Shown: one piece after another, positions 25,061-33,244 of the stretch
How positions within the stretch are numbered: the first letter of the stretch is position 1
Layout: each line of letters starts with the position of its first letter
Assembly (NCBI GenBank): GCA_021803205.1
Contig: JAJZMB010000147.1
Location: 27,403-91,402, forward strand
DNA length: 64,000 nt
Source of the DNA: Bacillota bacterium
GTDB lineage: Bacteria; Bacillota; Sulfobacillia; RBS10-35; JAJYVN01
Direction of reading: 5' to 3'
Notes under the pieces: generated by a model
What the model was told of the DNA's origin: nothing
The model's database searches: none
The model's input: only the letters and a program-made list of their open reading frames with translations
Made by a program: the position numbers and the translations under genes

Positions 25061-26344
25061 ATGGTTTCGTCCGAGGGTCTCTTACAGCGCGCCCTCCGGT
25101 GCACGCCCGGTGGCGTCCACAGCCCGGTGCGCGCGTTCACGGCGGTGGGAGGAACCCCCCGCTTCATCGATCGCGCCGCCGGCGCGCACATCTGGGACGT
25201 CGACGGCCGGCGCTATGTCGACCTGTGCATGAGTTGGGGCCCGCTGCCGCTCGGGCATGCAGACCCGGCCGTTGTGGAAGCAGTGCAGCGGGCGGTCGCC
25301 AACGGGGCGACATACGGCGCCTGCCACGCCGGAGAGGTGGAGTTGGCCGAAACCATTACTGCGGCACTACCTTCGGTGGAGATGGTGCGCTTTGTCTCGT
25401 CCGGCACGGAGGCCGCGATGAGCGCCCTCCGGCTGGCGCGCGCCTTCACCGGACGGTGGAAGGTGCTCAAGTTCGCCGGTGGCTATCACGGGCATGCGGA
25501 CGCCTTCCTGGTTTCTGCGGGCTCCGGTGCATTGACCGCCGGAGTCCCTTCCAGCCCCGGCGTCCCGCCCGGCGTGGTCGCGGATACCATTGTTTGCCAG
25601 TACAACAATCTTGATTCCGTACGGGCCGCCCTGGACGACCAAGCCGGCGATGTGGCGGCGATCTTCGTGGAGCCGGTCGCCGGCAACATGGGCCTTGTGC
25701 CGCCGGCGCCCGAATTCCTTACAGGCCTGCGCAAACTCGCGGATGGTGCGGGTGCCCTGCTGGTCTTCGACGAGGTCATCACCGGGTTCCGCGTGGCATA
25801 CGGAGGAGCGCAGTCGCTGTTCGGGGTCATCCCCGACCTGACCTGTCTCGGCAAGGTCATCGGGGGGGGCTTGCCCGTGGGCGCTTACGGGGGACGTGCC
25901 GAGATCATGTGCCAGGTTTCCCCGGCGGGTCCGGTCTATCAGGCGGGGACGCTGTCCGGTAACCCGCTGGCGCTGGCGGCCGGGCTGGCGACCCTGCGGC
26001 GGCTGGGTGAGCCGGGCATGTACCAGGAGTTGGAGTTGCGCGGCCGCCAGGCGGCCGGGATCCTCCGCCGTGCGGTCGAAGCTGCCGGCATCGATTGCAC
26101 CATAGTGCAATTCGGCTCTATGGTGACGCCGTTTTTTTGTGCGGTGGCGCCATCGGATCTGGACGAGGTCCGGGCGGTCGATACGCGTGCCTATGGCCGC
26201 TTCTTCGGCGCCATGCTGGAGGCAGGCGTGTATCTGCCCCCCGCCCAGTTCGAGTGTGCCTTTCTGTCCTTGACCCACGGCCCGGAGGAGATGGAGGCGC
26301 TGCAGGCTGCGGCAGAGCAGGCGTTCCGCGCCGCGCGGACCTGA
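25061..26344 (+). CDS. hemL: Glutamate-1-semialdehyde 2,1-aminomutase
   Basis: PLP enzyme of the C5 tetrapyrrole route, turning glutamate-1-semialdehyde into 5-aminolevulinate. 427 residues, class III aminotransferase fold. Seen: TPGGVHSPVRAFTAVGGTP, FVSSGTEAAMSALRLARAFT (PLP phosphate site), FDEVITGFRVAYGGAQ, CLGKVIGGGLPVGAYGGR with the PLP-binding Lys, and YQAGTLSGNPLALAAGLATL. These are all hallmark positions, distinguishing it from other class III enzymes. It stands alone; no other hem genes are near. Confidence 0.96.
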   Translation: MVSSEGLLQRALRCTPGGVHSPVRAFTAVGGTPRFIDRAAGAHIWDVDGRRYVDLCMSWGPLPLGHADPAVVEAVQRAVANGATYGACHAGEVELAETITAALPSVEMVRFVSSGTEAAMSALRLARAFTGRWKVLKFAGGYHGHADAFLVSAGSGALTAGVPSSPGVPPGVVADTIVCQYNNLDSVRAALDDQAGDVAAIFVEPVAGNMGLVPPAPEFLTGLRKLADGAGALLVFDEVITGFRVAYGGAQSLFGVIPDLTCLGKVIGGGLPVGAYGGRAEIMCQVSPAGPVYQAGTLSGNPLALAAGLATLRRLGEPGMYQELELRGRQAAGILRRAVEAAGIDCTIVQFGSMVTPFFCAVAPSDLDEVRAVDTRAYGRFFGAMLEAGVYLPPAQFECAFLSLTHGPEEMEALQAAAEQAFRAART

Positions 26345-26436
26345 CGCGGCAGCACGGTGTGCCCCGGGGATTGGCAGCGCGCACCTGCGGTGAGCCTGGG
26401 AAAGGGGGGCCGCGCCGGCCTGCGGCGGAGACAACC

Positions 26437-27390
26437 ATGGAGGTCACGGCACTGGTCGGACCAGCTGGCACGGGTAAGAGCCACCGCGCGTCGTTCGTGG
26501 CGCACGCATACGGGTGCACCCACATTGTGGACGATGGCCTGCTCATCCGTGAGGGGCACATCGTCGCGGGCCGCTCCGCCAAAAAGGAAGACAAGGCGAT
26601 GGGTGCCGTACGGCGGGCCATCTTCGCCGAACCCGCCCACGCCGCCCTGGTGCGCGACGCCCTCCGGGCCGAGCGTCCCACGGGAGTGCTGGTGCTCGGC
26701 ACCAGCCTGAACATGGTGTGGCGGATCGTGGACGCCCTTGATCTGCCGCGCCCGGAGCGGGTGATCGATATCTCCGCAGTTGCCACCGACGAGGAGATCC
26801 GTCGGGCGCGGCGGATACGCCGCACCGAGGGTAAGCACGTCATCCCGGCTCCCACGTTCGAGGTCCGGAAATCCTTCTCGGGGTATATGGTCGATCCGCT
26901 GCGCTTTCTCGGGCGGTCGGGGACGGCCGGGGAGCGGGAGCCCCCGATCATCGAGAAATCCATGGTGCGGCCGACGTTCAGCGCCCTCGGGCGGTTCTTG
27001 ATCGCCGACACTGTGGTCGGGGCGATCGCCGAACAGGCCTGCCGCGAGGTGGAAGACGTGGTGGAAGCGCGGCGGGGCCGCGTGGAAATGTCCGAGCATG
27101 GGGTGCACGTGGCTGTGGATTTGACATTGCGCCTCGGCGCCGTCCTGCCGGACGTCCTCCGCGCGGCGCAGGTGCGTGCCCGTGCCGTGGTGGAGGAGAT
27201 GACGGCGCTGAACGTCCTACGGCTGGACGTCATCGCTCGCCGCGTGACGACTTTTCCGGAATCGACGGGTATGCCGACCCATCCGGGTGGGCCGGGAGAC
27301 GCAGGGGACATCGCGTGGGATGGGGGCGGGGGTGCAGACGGAGCGGCCGCAGTCACTGGACTGACGCTTCGAGACCGGCATGGAGAGTGA
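26437..27390 (+). CDS. P-loop NTPase fused to an Asp23/Gls24-like domain
   Basis: A 317-residue two-domain protein. Residues 1-150 hold a P-loop with GPAGTGKSH near the start (Walker A), followed by HIVDDGLLIREG and VLVLGTSLNMVWRIVDAL. After a basic linker (RKSFSGYMVDPLRFLGR), residues ~200-280 look like an Asp23/Gls24 (DUF322) domain: LIADTVVGAIAEQACREVED, VHVAVDLTLRLGAVLPDVL and VVEEMTALNVLRLDVIARRV, matching the family's alternating helix/strand pattern. Asp23 proteins are envelope-stress or membrane-associated factors in Firmicutes. Biological role of the fusion is unknown. ATG 26437 begins just before the P-loop; it lies 92 bp after hemL. Confidence 0.7.
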   Translation: MEVTALVGPAGTGKSHRASFVAHAYGCTHIVDDGLLIREGHIVAGRSAKKEDKAMGAVRRAIFAEPAHAALVRDALRAERPTGVLVLGTSLNMVWRIVDALDLPRPERVIDISAVATDEEIRRARRIRRTEGKHVIPAPTFEVRKSFSGYMVDPLRFLGRSGTAGEREPPIIEKSMVRPTFSALGRFLIADTVVGAIAEQACREVEDVVEARRGRVEMSEHGVHVAVDLTLRLGAVLPDVLRAAQVRARAVVEEMTALNVLRLDVIARRVTTFPESTGMPTHPGGPGDAGDIAWDGGGGADGAAAVTGLTLRDRHGE

Positions 27391-27427
27391 GCAGGACGCG
27401 CGAGGGCACGTCCCGGGTGAGGGCGAC

Positions 27428-28252
27428 TCAGGATTGCCACTGCCGCCCAAGTTCGCGACTGCGGGCAGCGGCGGCCCCGACGGCGGCTACCAAGGCCTGC
27501 CGGAAGCCGGCATCCTCAAGGACGCGGACGCCGGCGACGGTTGTGCCTCCCGGTGAGGAAACCGCCGCGCGAAGCTCTGCAGGTGTCTGCTCGCTCTCCC
27601 GGGCCAGCCGGGCGGCGCCGAACACCGTTTGCGGGATGAGACGACGCGCCACCGCTTCTGGCAGACCCAAGGTCGCCGCGGCTTCCGCCATGGCCTCCAT
27701 CAACAGGTAAACGTACGCCGGGCCGCTGCCTGCGAGCGCGGTTACCGCGTCGAGCATGGACTCGGGAACCCGCACCACCTCGCCCACTGCCTGGAGCAAC
27801 TCGGTGGCGACCGTGGCATCCCCTTCATCGGCAAAGCGGCCGGTGGCCAGGGCGGTGGCCGAACTGCGAACGGCGCTGCCGATGTTCGGCATGGCGCGCA
27901 GCACGCGAGGGGCGCCGCCCAGGGCCTCCTCGATAAACGCTGTGGAGATGCCGGCCATGCAGGACAGCACGCAATGGCCCGGGCGAAGCCAGGCGCGCAG
28001 TTCGGCGAGCGTACTGACGGCGTCTTTTGGTTTGACGAGTAAAACGAGCATAGCAACTCGGGCGGCCAGTTCGGCTTTGTCGCGAGTCGTTCTCAGCCCG
28101 GCAGAGGCGAAGCGGTCCAGGCGTGCGGTGTTCCCGCGGTTGGTCACCCAGAGGCACTGCCGAGGAAAGCCCGCTGCCAGAAGCCCTCCCACAAGGGCGT
28201 CCGCCAAGGCACCGGCACCGATCAGCCCGATTGTCTTCGCATCGTCCACCAC
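27428..28252 (-). CDS. proC: Pyrroline-5-carboxylate reductase
   Basis: Final step of proline synthesis, NADPH-dependent. 274 residues on the minus strand. N-terminal Rossmann motif IGLIGAGALADALVGGLL, the middle VLLVKPKDAVSTLAELR, and the C-terminal family signature AGSGPAYVYLLMEAMAEAA followed by SSPGGTTVAGVRVLED. The start GTG (28252) has a weak GGGATGG site; the frame is open far upstream but that part has no proC character. It ends 38 bp from the end of the convergent P-loop/Asp23 gene. Confidence 0.95.
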   Translation of the reverse strand: MVDDAKTIGLIGAGALADALVGGLLAAGFPRQCLWVTNRGNTARLDRFASAGLRTTRDKAELAARVAMLVLLVKPKDAVSTLAELRAWLRPGHCVLSCMAGISTAFIEEALGGAPRVLRAMPNIGSAVRSSATALATGRFADEGDATVATELLQAVGEVVRVPESMLDAVTALAGSGPAYVYLLMEAMAEAAATLGLPEAVARRLIPQTVFGAARLARESEQTPAELRAAVSSPGGTTVAGVRVLEDAGFRQALVAAVGAAAARSRELGRQWQS

Positions 28253-28751
28253 ACACCATCCCACGACTGAACCCGTCCCGAGTCCACGGGGCCGTTCCCA
28301 CTCCATATCCGACGTGGCCACGATACCGGGTGCCCCGCTGCCTGACAAGTCGGCGGGGACATCCGTCCCACCCCTCTCCCAGCGAAAGTTCGGACCCCGG
28401 CGCGCGCACTTCGACATAGTTATCCACACGCACGCCTTATAAATACTCTCAAGACGTTCAATAGCCCGCAATCTGTGCGAAATCGCTGCTAATCGGTCCA
28501 CAGCAGCCAATGATGGACCATGGCTGGTCGTGGCGACGGTTCGGCCCATTCTGTAAGGAGGAAAAGAGAGCGGACTAGTCAAATGGACGAGTACCCAGTT
28601 ATGGGGATAAGCCAGCGGTTCGCAACTCGGCCAGGGTGGGGGCCTGCCGGCCGCGGCTCTGGTGCTCCCGAATCCCGTGTCCTGCGGGTTGGACGGGCGC
28701 ATTTTCCGCGTGCCGGTGACGCATGTGAGGAGGCGATGAGCCATTCCGAGC
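28253..28751. other. Divergent intergenic region, AT-richer than surroundings
   Basis: Non-coding gap between proC (minus) and the hydrolase gene (plus). Around 28435-28470 it is AT-rich (TTATAAATAC). It contains two DnaA-box-like 9-mers (listed separately), a GGTCCA/TGGACC inverted repeat near 28495-28520, and an isolated AAGGAGG (about 28556) that has no start codon at working distance. No promoter pair could be assigned with confidence. Confidence 0.4.
28420..28610. promoter_or_regulatory. Pair of DnaA-box-like sites
   Basis: TTATCCACA (28420-28428, plus strand) is a perfect consensus DnaA box. TTATCCCCA on the minus strand (28602-28610) differs by one base. They flank ~170 bp of AT-richer non-coding DNA. 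In a sequence this GC-rich the perfect 9-mer is rarely met by chance. Function is inference; no dnaA or dnaN gene is nearby. Confidence 0.35.
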
Positions 28752-29759
28752 GTGGTCTGGGGGGGAATCCCCGCGGCGTGGCGCGCCCTGCGCGGCGGCA
28801 GTCGGTCGTGGTCGGTCCTCCTTGGCGGTTTCCTTGTGTTGTCAGCCCTCATGCCGGGTTCCGGGGTCGTCGGGGGCAGCCTGTTTCCGGAAGCGGGCGC
28901 CACCGCCGCGCGCGCCGGCGGACCGCAGTGCCCCGTGATCTCGAATGTGGACGTCACCGTGAACGGCACGCCCCTGGGTCTGGCGGGGGCGATCGAGGAC
29001 GGCGTGGCGTTGGCCGCGGTGGATACCCTCGTCCCAGCGCTGGGCGGGGCCCTGGTGCGCACCTTCGCGACGCCGGGCGTGCGCATTTTCTTGGGCGGCA
29101 ACGTCCTGACCGCGTCCGCCGACATCGCGGACATCCGCGTGAACGGTCGACCCGTGGCGGCTGCGATCCCTCCCGTGCTGGTCGACGGGCATTTGTACCT
29201 GCCCGTGCAACCCCTGGCCGAGGCTGCGGGATACGCCGTAAACTGGCCGACCGCCACCGGGGGCATCGCGGTCAATGCCGGCCCATCGGTGCGGACCCGT
29301 CTGTCGTCTCCCGCCGCCGCTGCCGATGCCGCCCCCGCTCCGGTCAGCACCGGGCCGCCCCCGCTGCCGGTAGCGCCGGTCCCGCCCCCGATCATTCCCT
29401 ATACCGCCGAAGATCTGAATCTCATCGCGCGGGTCGTGCACGGCGAGGCCGGAGGACAGCCCGCACTGGCGAAGGTGGGCGTGGCGGCCGTTATCGTCAA
29501 TCGGGTCCGCGACCCGGGGTGGCCGAAGACGATTCCCGGGGTCATTTATGCACCCGGTCAGTTCCAGGCAGTGGGTTATCCGCTCTTTGAACGGCAACCG
29601 TCGCCGGTGGACATCGAGGCGGCGCTGCATGCGCTGCGGGGCGAGGATCCGACCGACGGTGCCGTGTACTTCTACAACCCGGCCCAGACGTGGCGCGGCT
29701 CGTGGATCTTCACCCGCAAGACGCTGGTGACCATCGGGGCCTTCCGCTTCGCCCAGTGA
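28752..29759 (+). CDS. Exported cell-wall hydrolase, SleB-like, with copper-amine-oxidase-type domain
   Basis: A 335-residue secreted or membrane-anchored protein. N-terminal basic residues and a hydrophobic stretch (SVLLGGFLVLSALMPG) form a signal sequence. Then an amine-oxidase-N-like wall/ligand-binding domain (about 55-170; VTVNGTPLGLAGAIEDGVAL, INGRPV-like repeats), a Pro/Ala linker (170-215), and a hydrolase_2 domain (about 220-335) with ARVVHGEAGGQPALAKVGVA carrying the catalytic Glu, and YAPGQFQAVG. This domain is that of SleB/CwlJ, lytic transglycosylases that degrade spore cortex. GTG 28752 has only a weak ribosome binding site. Together with the SASP gene it points to an endospore former. 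Confidence 0.87.
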   Translation: MVWGGIPAAWRALRGGSRSWSVLLGGFLVLSALMPGSGVVGGSLFPEAGATAARAGGPQCPVISNVDVTVNGTPLGLAGAIEDGVALAAVDTLVPALGGALVRTFATPGVRIFLGGNVLTASADIADIRVNGRPVAAAIPPVLVDGHLYLPVQPLAEAAGYAVNWPTATGGIAVNAGPSVRTRLSSPAAAADAAPAPVSTGPPPLPVAPVPPPIIPYTAEDLNLIARVVHGEAGGQPALAKVGVAAVIVNRVRDPGWPKTIPGVIYAPGQFQAVGYPLFERQPSPVDIEAALHALRGEDPTDGAVYFYNPAQTWRGSWIFTRKTLVTIGAFRFAQ

Positions 29760-29832
29760 ACCCTGCAGTGGTGCAGGCGCGTGCCCGCCGCCAGACGCGA
29801 CTGATGGGCTGCGCGGATCTGCCGCGATTTCC

Positions 29833-30861
29833 GTGATCGTCGGCCTGACGCTCCAGCTCTGCCGCGGGGCGGGCAGGATGCATCCGAGCGTTTCATCGGA
29901 CATAGGCTTGCTGCCGCTGTCCCCGAGGGGAGCGCGCCAGTTGGTCTGGATGCGGCTTGGACTCGGACTTGTGTGTCTCTTGGGCGGAATGATTCTGCTC
30001 AGCAGAACACTGGCCGGATTCCGACGGGTTATCCCGCGAGGCGGGATGCGCATGTCCCCGGCGATAGCAATGCTCGCCGGCGCCGGCGCCGCCGCCGTTG
30101 TTCAATCGTCCAGCCTGTGCGTGGCCGGTATTGTGGCGGCGGCTGACGGGGGTGGGCTCGGTCTGGGCCCGGCGTGGGCTGCGGTAGCCGGTGCCAACGT
30201 CGGGGGTACCCTGCTGCCCCACATTACCGCGTGGAGTCCGCCGGGGCCCGCGCTTGCCATCTGCGCCGTGGCCGGGGGCGTCGCCTGCCTGCATCCTCGG
30301 CTGCGGGGCTTGGGCGTTCTGCTGCTCGCGGCCGCTTTGCTTGCCAGTGGATTCGCCCTCGTTTCCGGTGCGGCCGGCGGCGGGTTGGGCGTTGCCTCAG
30401 GTCTGTTGCGGGTTGCCGCCGTGCCCACGGCCGCGTTCCTGGCCGGGGCGGCGTCGACCGCGGTTGCCTTTTCCAGCGGGTTCACCATCGCTGTTGCGCA
30501 GGGGTTGGCCGCGGCCGGCGGCCTGCCCCTGACAGCGGGTATTGCGTTCGTGTGCGGTGCCAATATCGGCACCACCTCGGACGTGCTCTTCGCCTCACTG
30601 GCCGCCGGGCGGCGCGGACGGATCACCGCAGGGTTCCACCTCGGCTTCAAGGTACTCTGTGCCGCCGTGGGACTTGCCCTGGCGCATCCCCTGGCGGACG
30701 TGCTGCGCCGGGGGAGTCTAACGCCAGCACGCGCCATGGCTCAGGTCCACACCGGGCTCAATCTGGGGATGGCCCTCGTTCTCTTTCCGTGGCTGGCGCA
30801 TCTCGCCGGGAAAGTGGAACTTGCCGTTTTCTCCGGTGGGGAGTCGGGGATTCGTCGTTGA
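29833..30861 (+). CDS. Na+/phosphate-cotransporter-family membrane protein without PhoU domain
   Basis: A 342-residue polytopic protein with the duplicated Na/Pi-cotransporter (PF02690-type) core: first half has VVQSSSLCVAGIVAA (QSSS box) and AGANVGGTLLPH; second half has AFSSGFTIAVAQGLAAAGG and FVCGANIGTTSDVLFASL. The usual C-terminal cytoplasmic PhoU-like domain is missing, so it is shorter than NptA/YjbB (about 540). The second QSSS box is changed to FSSG. GTG 29833, ATG 29878 and later ATGs are possible starts. Likely substrate phosphate, by family only. The neighbouring glycolysis operon has its own promoter at 30858. Confidence 0.75.
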   Translation: MIVGLTLQLCRGAGRMHPSVSSDIGLLPLSPRGARQLVWMRLGLGLVCLLGGMILLSRTLAGFRRVIPRGGMRMSPAIAMLAGAGAAAVVQSSSLCVAGIVAAADGGGLGLGPAWAAVAGANVGGTLLPHITAWSPPGPALAICAVAGGVACLHPRLRGLGVLLLAAALLASGFALVSGAAGGGLGVASGLLRVAAVPTAAFLAGAASTAVAFSSGFTIAVAQGLAAAGGLPLTAGIAFVCGANIGTTSDVLFASLAAGRRGRITAGFHLGFKVLCAAVGLALAHPLADVLRRGSLTPARAMAQVHTGLNLGMALVLFPWLAHLAGKVELAVFSGGESGIRR

Positions 30862-30886
30862 GATTTGACTGCACATTGAGGATAAT
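30858..30886 (+). promoter_or_regulatory. Promoter of the pgk-tpiA-gpmI-eno-secG operon
   Basis: TTGAGA (30858-30863) and GATAAT (30881-30886) with a 17-bp spacer, overlapping the end of the preceding gene. It gives a leader of about 335 nt containing the hairpin at 31121-31185. The rest of the leader shows no coding signature that I would defend. Confidence 0.5.
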
Positions 30887-31120
30887 CGCTGAGGCCGGGG
30901 CGGGCATATCGGTGTCGGATGGCTGAGCAGTCTCGCGACGGCGGAGCGTATCGCCGTTCCCTCGCGAAACGTTCTCCCGCCCATCCAGCCGCCCGCCGAC
31001 TCTACCGGATTCCGATGGTGCTGCCAGAAGACGGCTCCCGGCGTCCGCGGCTCACCCCGGGGGCGGATGTGGTTTGTCCCCGGGGTATAGCGATGCTCGG
31101 CAGCGGGGGCTGAGCTTCCG

Positions 31121-31185
31121 GGCTCCGCCACCAGAGAGCGGGAAGGCGGCGTGTATCGCCTGCTCTCTGGTGGTGCACGGAGTCC
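31121..31185 (+). promoter_or_regulatory. Long hairpin in the pgk leader
   Basis: Perfect 12-bp arms CCACCAGAGAGC (31128-31139) and GCTCTCTGGTGG (31162-31173), extended after a bulge by CGGGCTCCG/CGGAGTCCG. Loop of 22 nt. It lies 55-100 bp before the pgk ATG. There is no T-run, so a simple terminator is unlikely; an attenuator, processing site or protein-binding site is possible. Confidence 0.45.
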
Positions 31186-31228
31186 GCAGTGAGGTCGCAT
31201 ATTCCTAGGCCCGCACCGGAGGTGCTGC

Positions 31229-32425
31229 ATGGCCGCAACCACACGTTTCCCAAAGAAGACCGTGCGGGATGTATCCGTCGCTGGCCGTACTGCGCTTGTG
31301 CGCGTGGATTTTAATGTGCCTTTGCACGGCCAACGGGTGGCGGACGACACCCGTATCCGCGCGGCGCTGCCCACCATCCACCATCTCTCGGAAAGCGGCG
31401 CGCGGGTCGTCCTGTGCAGCCATCTCGGCCGTCCCAAGGGTAAGCGCGTGTCCGGCATGAGCTGCCGACCGACGGCGGCGGCTCTGGAGGAAATGTTGCG
31501 CAGGCCAGTGGCCTTCAGCCCGGACGCCGTGGGCCCGCGCGCCCGCCGGACTGTGGATGCGCTGATCGCGGGCGAGGTGGCCATGCTGGAGAATACGCGC
31601 TTCTACCCGGAGGAGGAGCGGAACGACCCAGTGTTTGCCAGGGCGCTCGCCAGCCTTGCAGACCTCTTTGTCAACGACGGCTTCGGCGCCGCCCATCGGT
31701 CCCACGCCAGCACCGTCGGTGTCGCCGCATACCTTCCCGCGGTGGCGGGCCTCCTGCTTGAGCGTGAGGTGGAGGCCCTGACTCGCCTCCTCCGTCCGGA
31801 GCGACCATTCGTGGCCATCGCCGGGGGAGCTAAGGTGTCCGACAAGATCGACGTGCTCAGCCATCTCCTCCCACAACTCGACCGCTTGTTGATCGGCGGG
31901 GGAATGGCCAATACGTTCCTTGCGGCGTTGGGCTTCGACATGGGCCGGTCGGTGGTGGAGCGGGACCAACTGCCGGCTGCGGAGCATCTCATCGCCGAGG
32001 CCAAGGAACGCGCTGTCGAATTGGTGCTGCCGGTGGACGTCGTGGTGGGCAACTTCTATCTGGAACAGGCGGATACGCGCGTCGTCCAGGTGGACCAGAT
32101 TCCCGCCGACTGGTTGGCCATGGATATCGGTCCCCTCAGCGTGGAACGCTTCACCGACGCCATCGCCGATACGCGCACTGTGTTCTGGAATGGCCCGTTG
32201 GGGGTCGCTGAGTGGGCCGCCTTCGCCAACGGCACGTCGGGCGTGGCCAAGGCGGTTGCAGCCAGTCAGGGCTTCACGGTGGTGGGTGGGGGCGACTCCA
32301 TCGCCGCCCTGAAGCGCCTCGGGCTGGATGATCGTATCGGGCACATCAGTACCGGGGGCGGTGCCGCCCTGGAGTTTCTCGAAGGCAAGGTTCTGCCCGG
32401 CATCGCCTGTCTGGAGGACCGCTAG
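31229..32425 (+). CDS. pgk: Phosphoglycerate kinase
   Basis: Glycolytic kinase converting 1,3-bisphosphoglycerate and ADP to 3-phosphoglycerate and ATP. 398 residues, normal length. [20 protein letters not shown] is the N-terminal signature; [33 protein letters not shown] and the C-terminal nucleotide site [13 protein letters not shown] plus [16 protein letters not shown] are all present. GGAGGTG precedes the ATG by 5 bases. First gene of an operon with tpiA, gpmI, eno and secG. gapA, normally just upstream, is missing here. Confidence 0.97.
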   Translation: MAATTRFPKKTVRDVSVAGRTALVRVDFNVPLHGQRVADDTRIRAALPTIHHLSESGARVVLCSHLGRPKGKRVSGMSCRPTAAALEEMLRRPVAFSPDAVGPRARRTVDALIAGEVAMLENTRFYPEEERNDPVFARALASLADLFVNDGFGAAHRSHASTVGVAAYLPAVAGLLLEREVEALTRLLRPERPFVAIAGGAKVSDKIDVLSHLLPQLDRLLIGGGMANTFLAALGFDMGRSVVERDQLPAAEHLIAEAKERAVELVLPVDVVVGNFYLEQADTRVVQVDQIPADWLAMDIGPLSVERFTDAIADTRTVFWNGPLGVAEWAAFANGTSGVAKAVAASQGFTVVGGGDSIAALKRLGLDDRIGHISTGGGAALEFLEGKVLPGIACLEDR

Positions 32426-32491
32426 ATGACCTCGTCGAGCGCAGAGTATACGCGGGCCGAGCTCTGGTCGGCCCGGCCTGCAGGGGAACGC

Positions 32492-33244
32492 ATGATCATA
32501 GGCAATTGGAAGGCCGGCTGCCGTACGGCGTCAGAGTCTGTGGATCTCTCCCGGTCGGTGACCGCGGCACTCTCCCCCGTACCCGCCGGAGTACGGGTTG
32601 TCGTTTGTCCCGCCTTCACCGCACTCGGTGCGGTGCGCACCCTCCTGGGGGATGGGATCCTACTCGGTGCGCAAGACCTGTTCTGGGAGGACCAGGGGGC
32701 ATATACCGGCGCGATCACAGGACCCATGCTGACCGACCTTGGGTGTGTATGCGCGTTGGTGGGACATTCCGAGCGTCGGCGGCTCTTCGGGGAGACGGAC
32801 GATGTGGTGGCGCGGAAGCTCCGGGCCTGCTGGAGACACGGCTTGATGCCCGTCCTCTGCGTGGGGGAGAGTCTGGCGCAGCGGGAGGCGGGCGCGACTG
32901 CCTCCGTGCTGCAGGCGCAGGTGCGGAGCGGCCTCAGCGGCTGCGCGCCCGGTCCCCTGGCGATCGCCTACGAGCCCATCTGGGCCATCGGGACCGGCCG
33001 GGCGGCAACTCCGCGCGACTGCGCCGACGGCCTCGCCGTCATTCGTGCGTGCGTCGCCGAGATTTGGCCATCCCTGTCGCCCGTGCCCTGCCTCTACGGG
33101 GGGAGCGTGACCACGGAAAACTGCGCCGGTTTCTGGGGTGCGGGGACCGCCGACGGGGCGCTGGTCGGAGGCGTTTCCCTCAAGGCCGGGGAGTTCGCGA
33201 CGATTTGCCGGATCGCCGCGGATGGGGGGAGAGCGGACTCTTGA
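32492..33244 (+). CDS. tpiA: Triosephosphate isomerase
   Basis: Interconverts dihydroxyacetone phosphate and glyceraldehyde 3-phosphate. From ATG 32492 it has 250 residues, the family's usual length, with AGGGGAA upstream and the typical beginning MIIGNWKAG (Asn and Lys kept; the common GNWKMN is altered after Lys). Catalytic His in VGHSERRRLF, catalytic Glu in AYEPIWAIGTGR, and phosphate-binding YGGSVTTENC and GALVGGVSLKAGEF. ATG 32426, directly after the pgk stop, would add 22 residues without family similarity. The stop overlaps the gpmI TTG. Confidence 0.95.
   Translation: MIIGNWKAGCRTASESVDLSRSVTAALSPVPAGVRVVVCPAFTALGAVRTLLGDGILLGAQDLFWEDQGAYTGAITGPMLTDLGCVCALVGHSERRRLFGETDDVVARKLRACWRHGLMPVLCVGESLAQREAGATASVLQAQVRSGLSGCAPGPLAIAYEPIWAIGTGRAATPRDCADGLAVIRACVAEIWPSLSPVPCLYGGSVTTENCAGFWGAGTADGALVGGVSLKAGEFATICRIAADGGRADS

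Noticed and set aside
28556..28640. Strong AAGGAGG followed by ATG 28583 as a small gene
   Set aside because: The distance to the ATG is about 20 bases and the frame runs into the hydrolase gene as an out-of-frame shadow.
28253..29395. Large N-terminal extension of proC on the minus strand
   Set aside because: Low-complexity Pro/Arg/Thr-rich translation opposite the hydrolase gene; ProC similarity starts near 28250.
30919..31113. 64-codon frame in the pgk leader
   Set aside because: No ribosome binding site, no similarity recognised, and composition as expected from GC bias.
32506..33240. In-frame upstream extension of gpmI across tpiA
   Set aside because: The sequence is an out-of-frame reading of tpiA; gpmI family similarity begins at TTG 33241, which has its own ribosome binding site.
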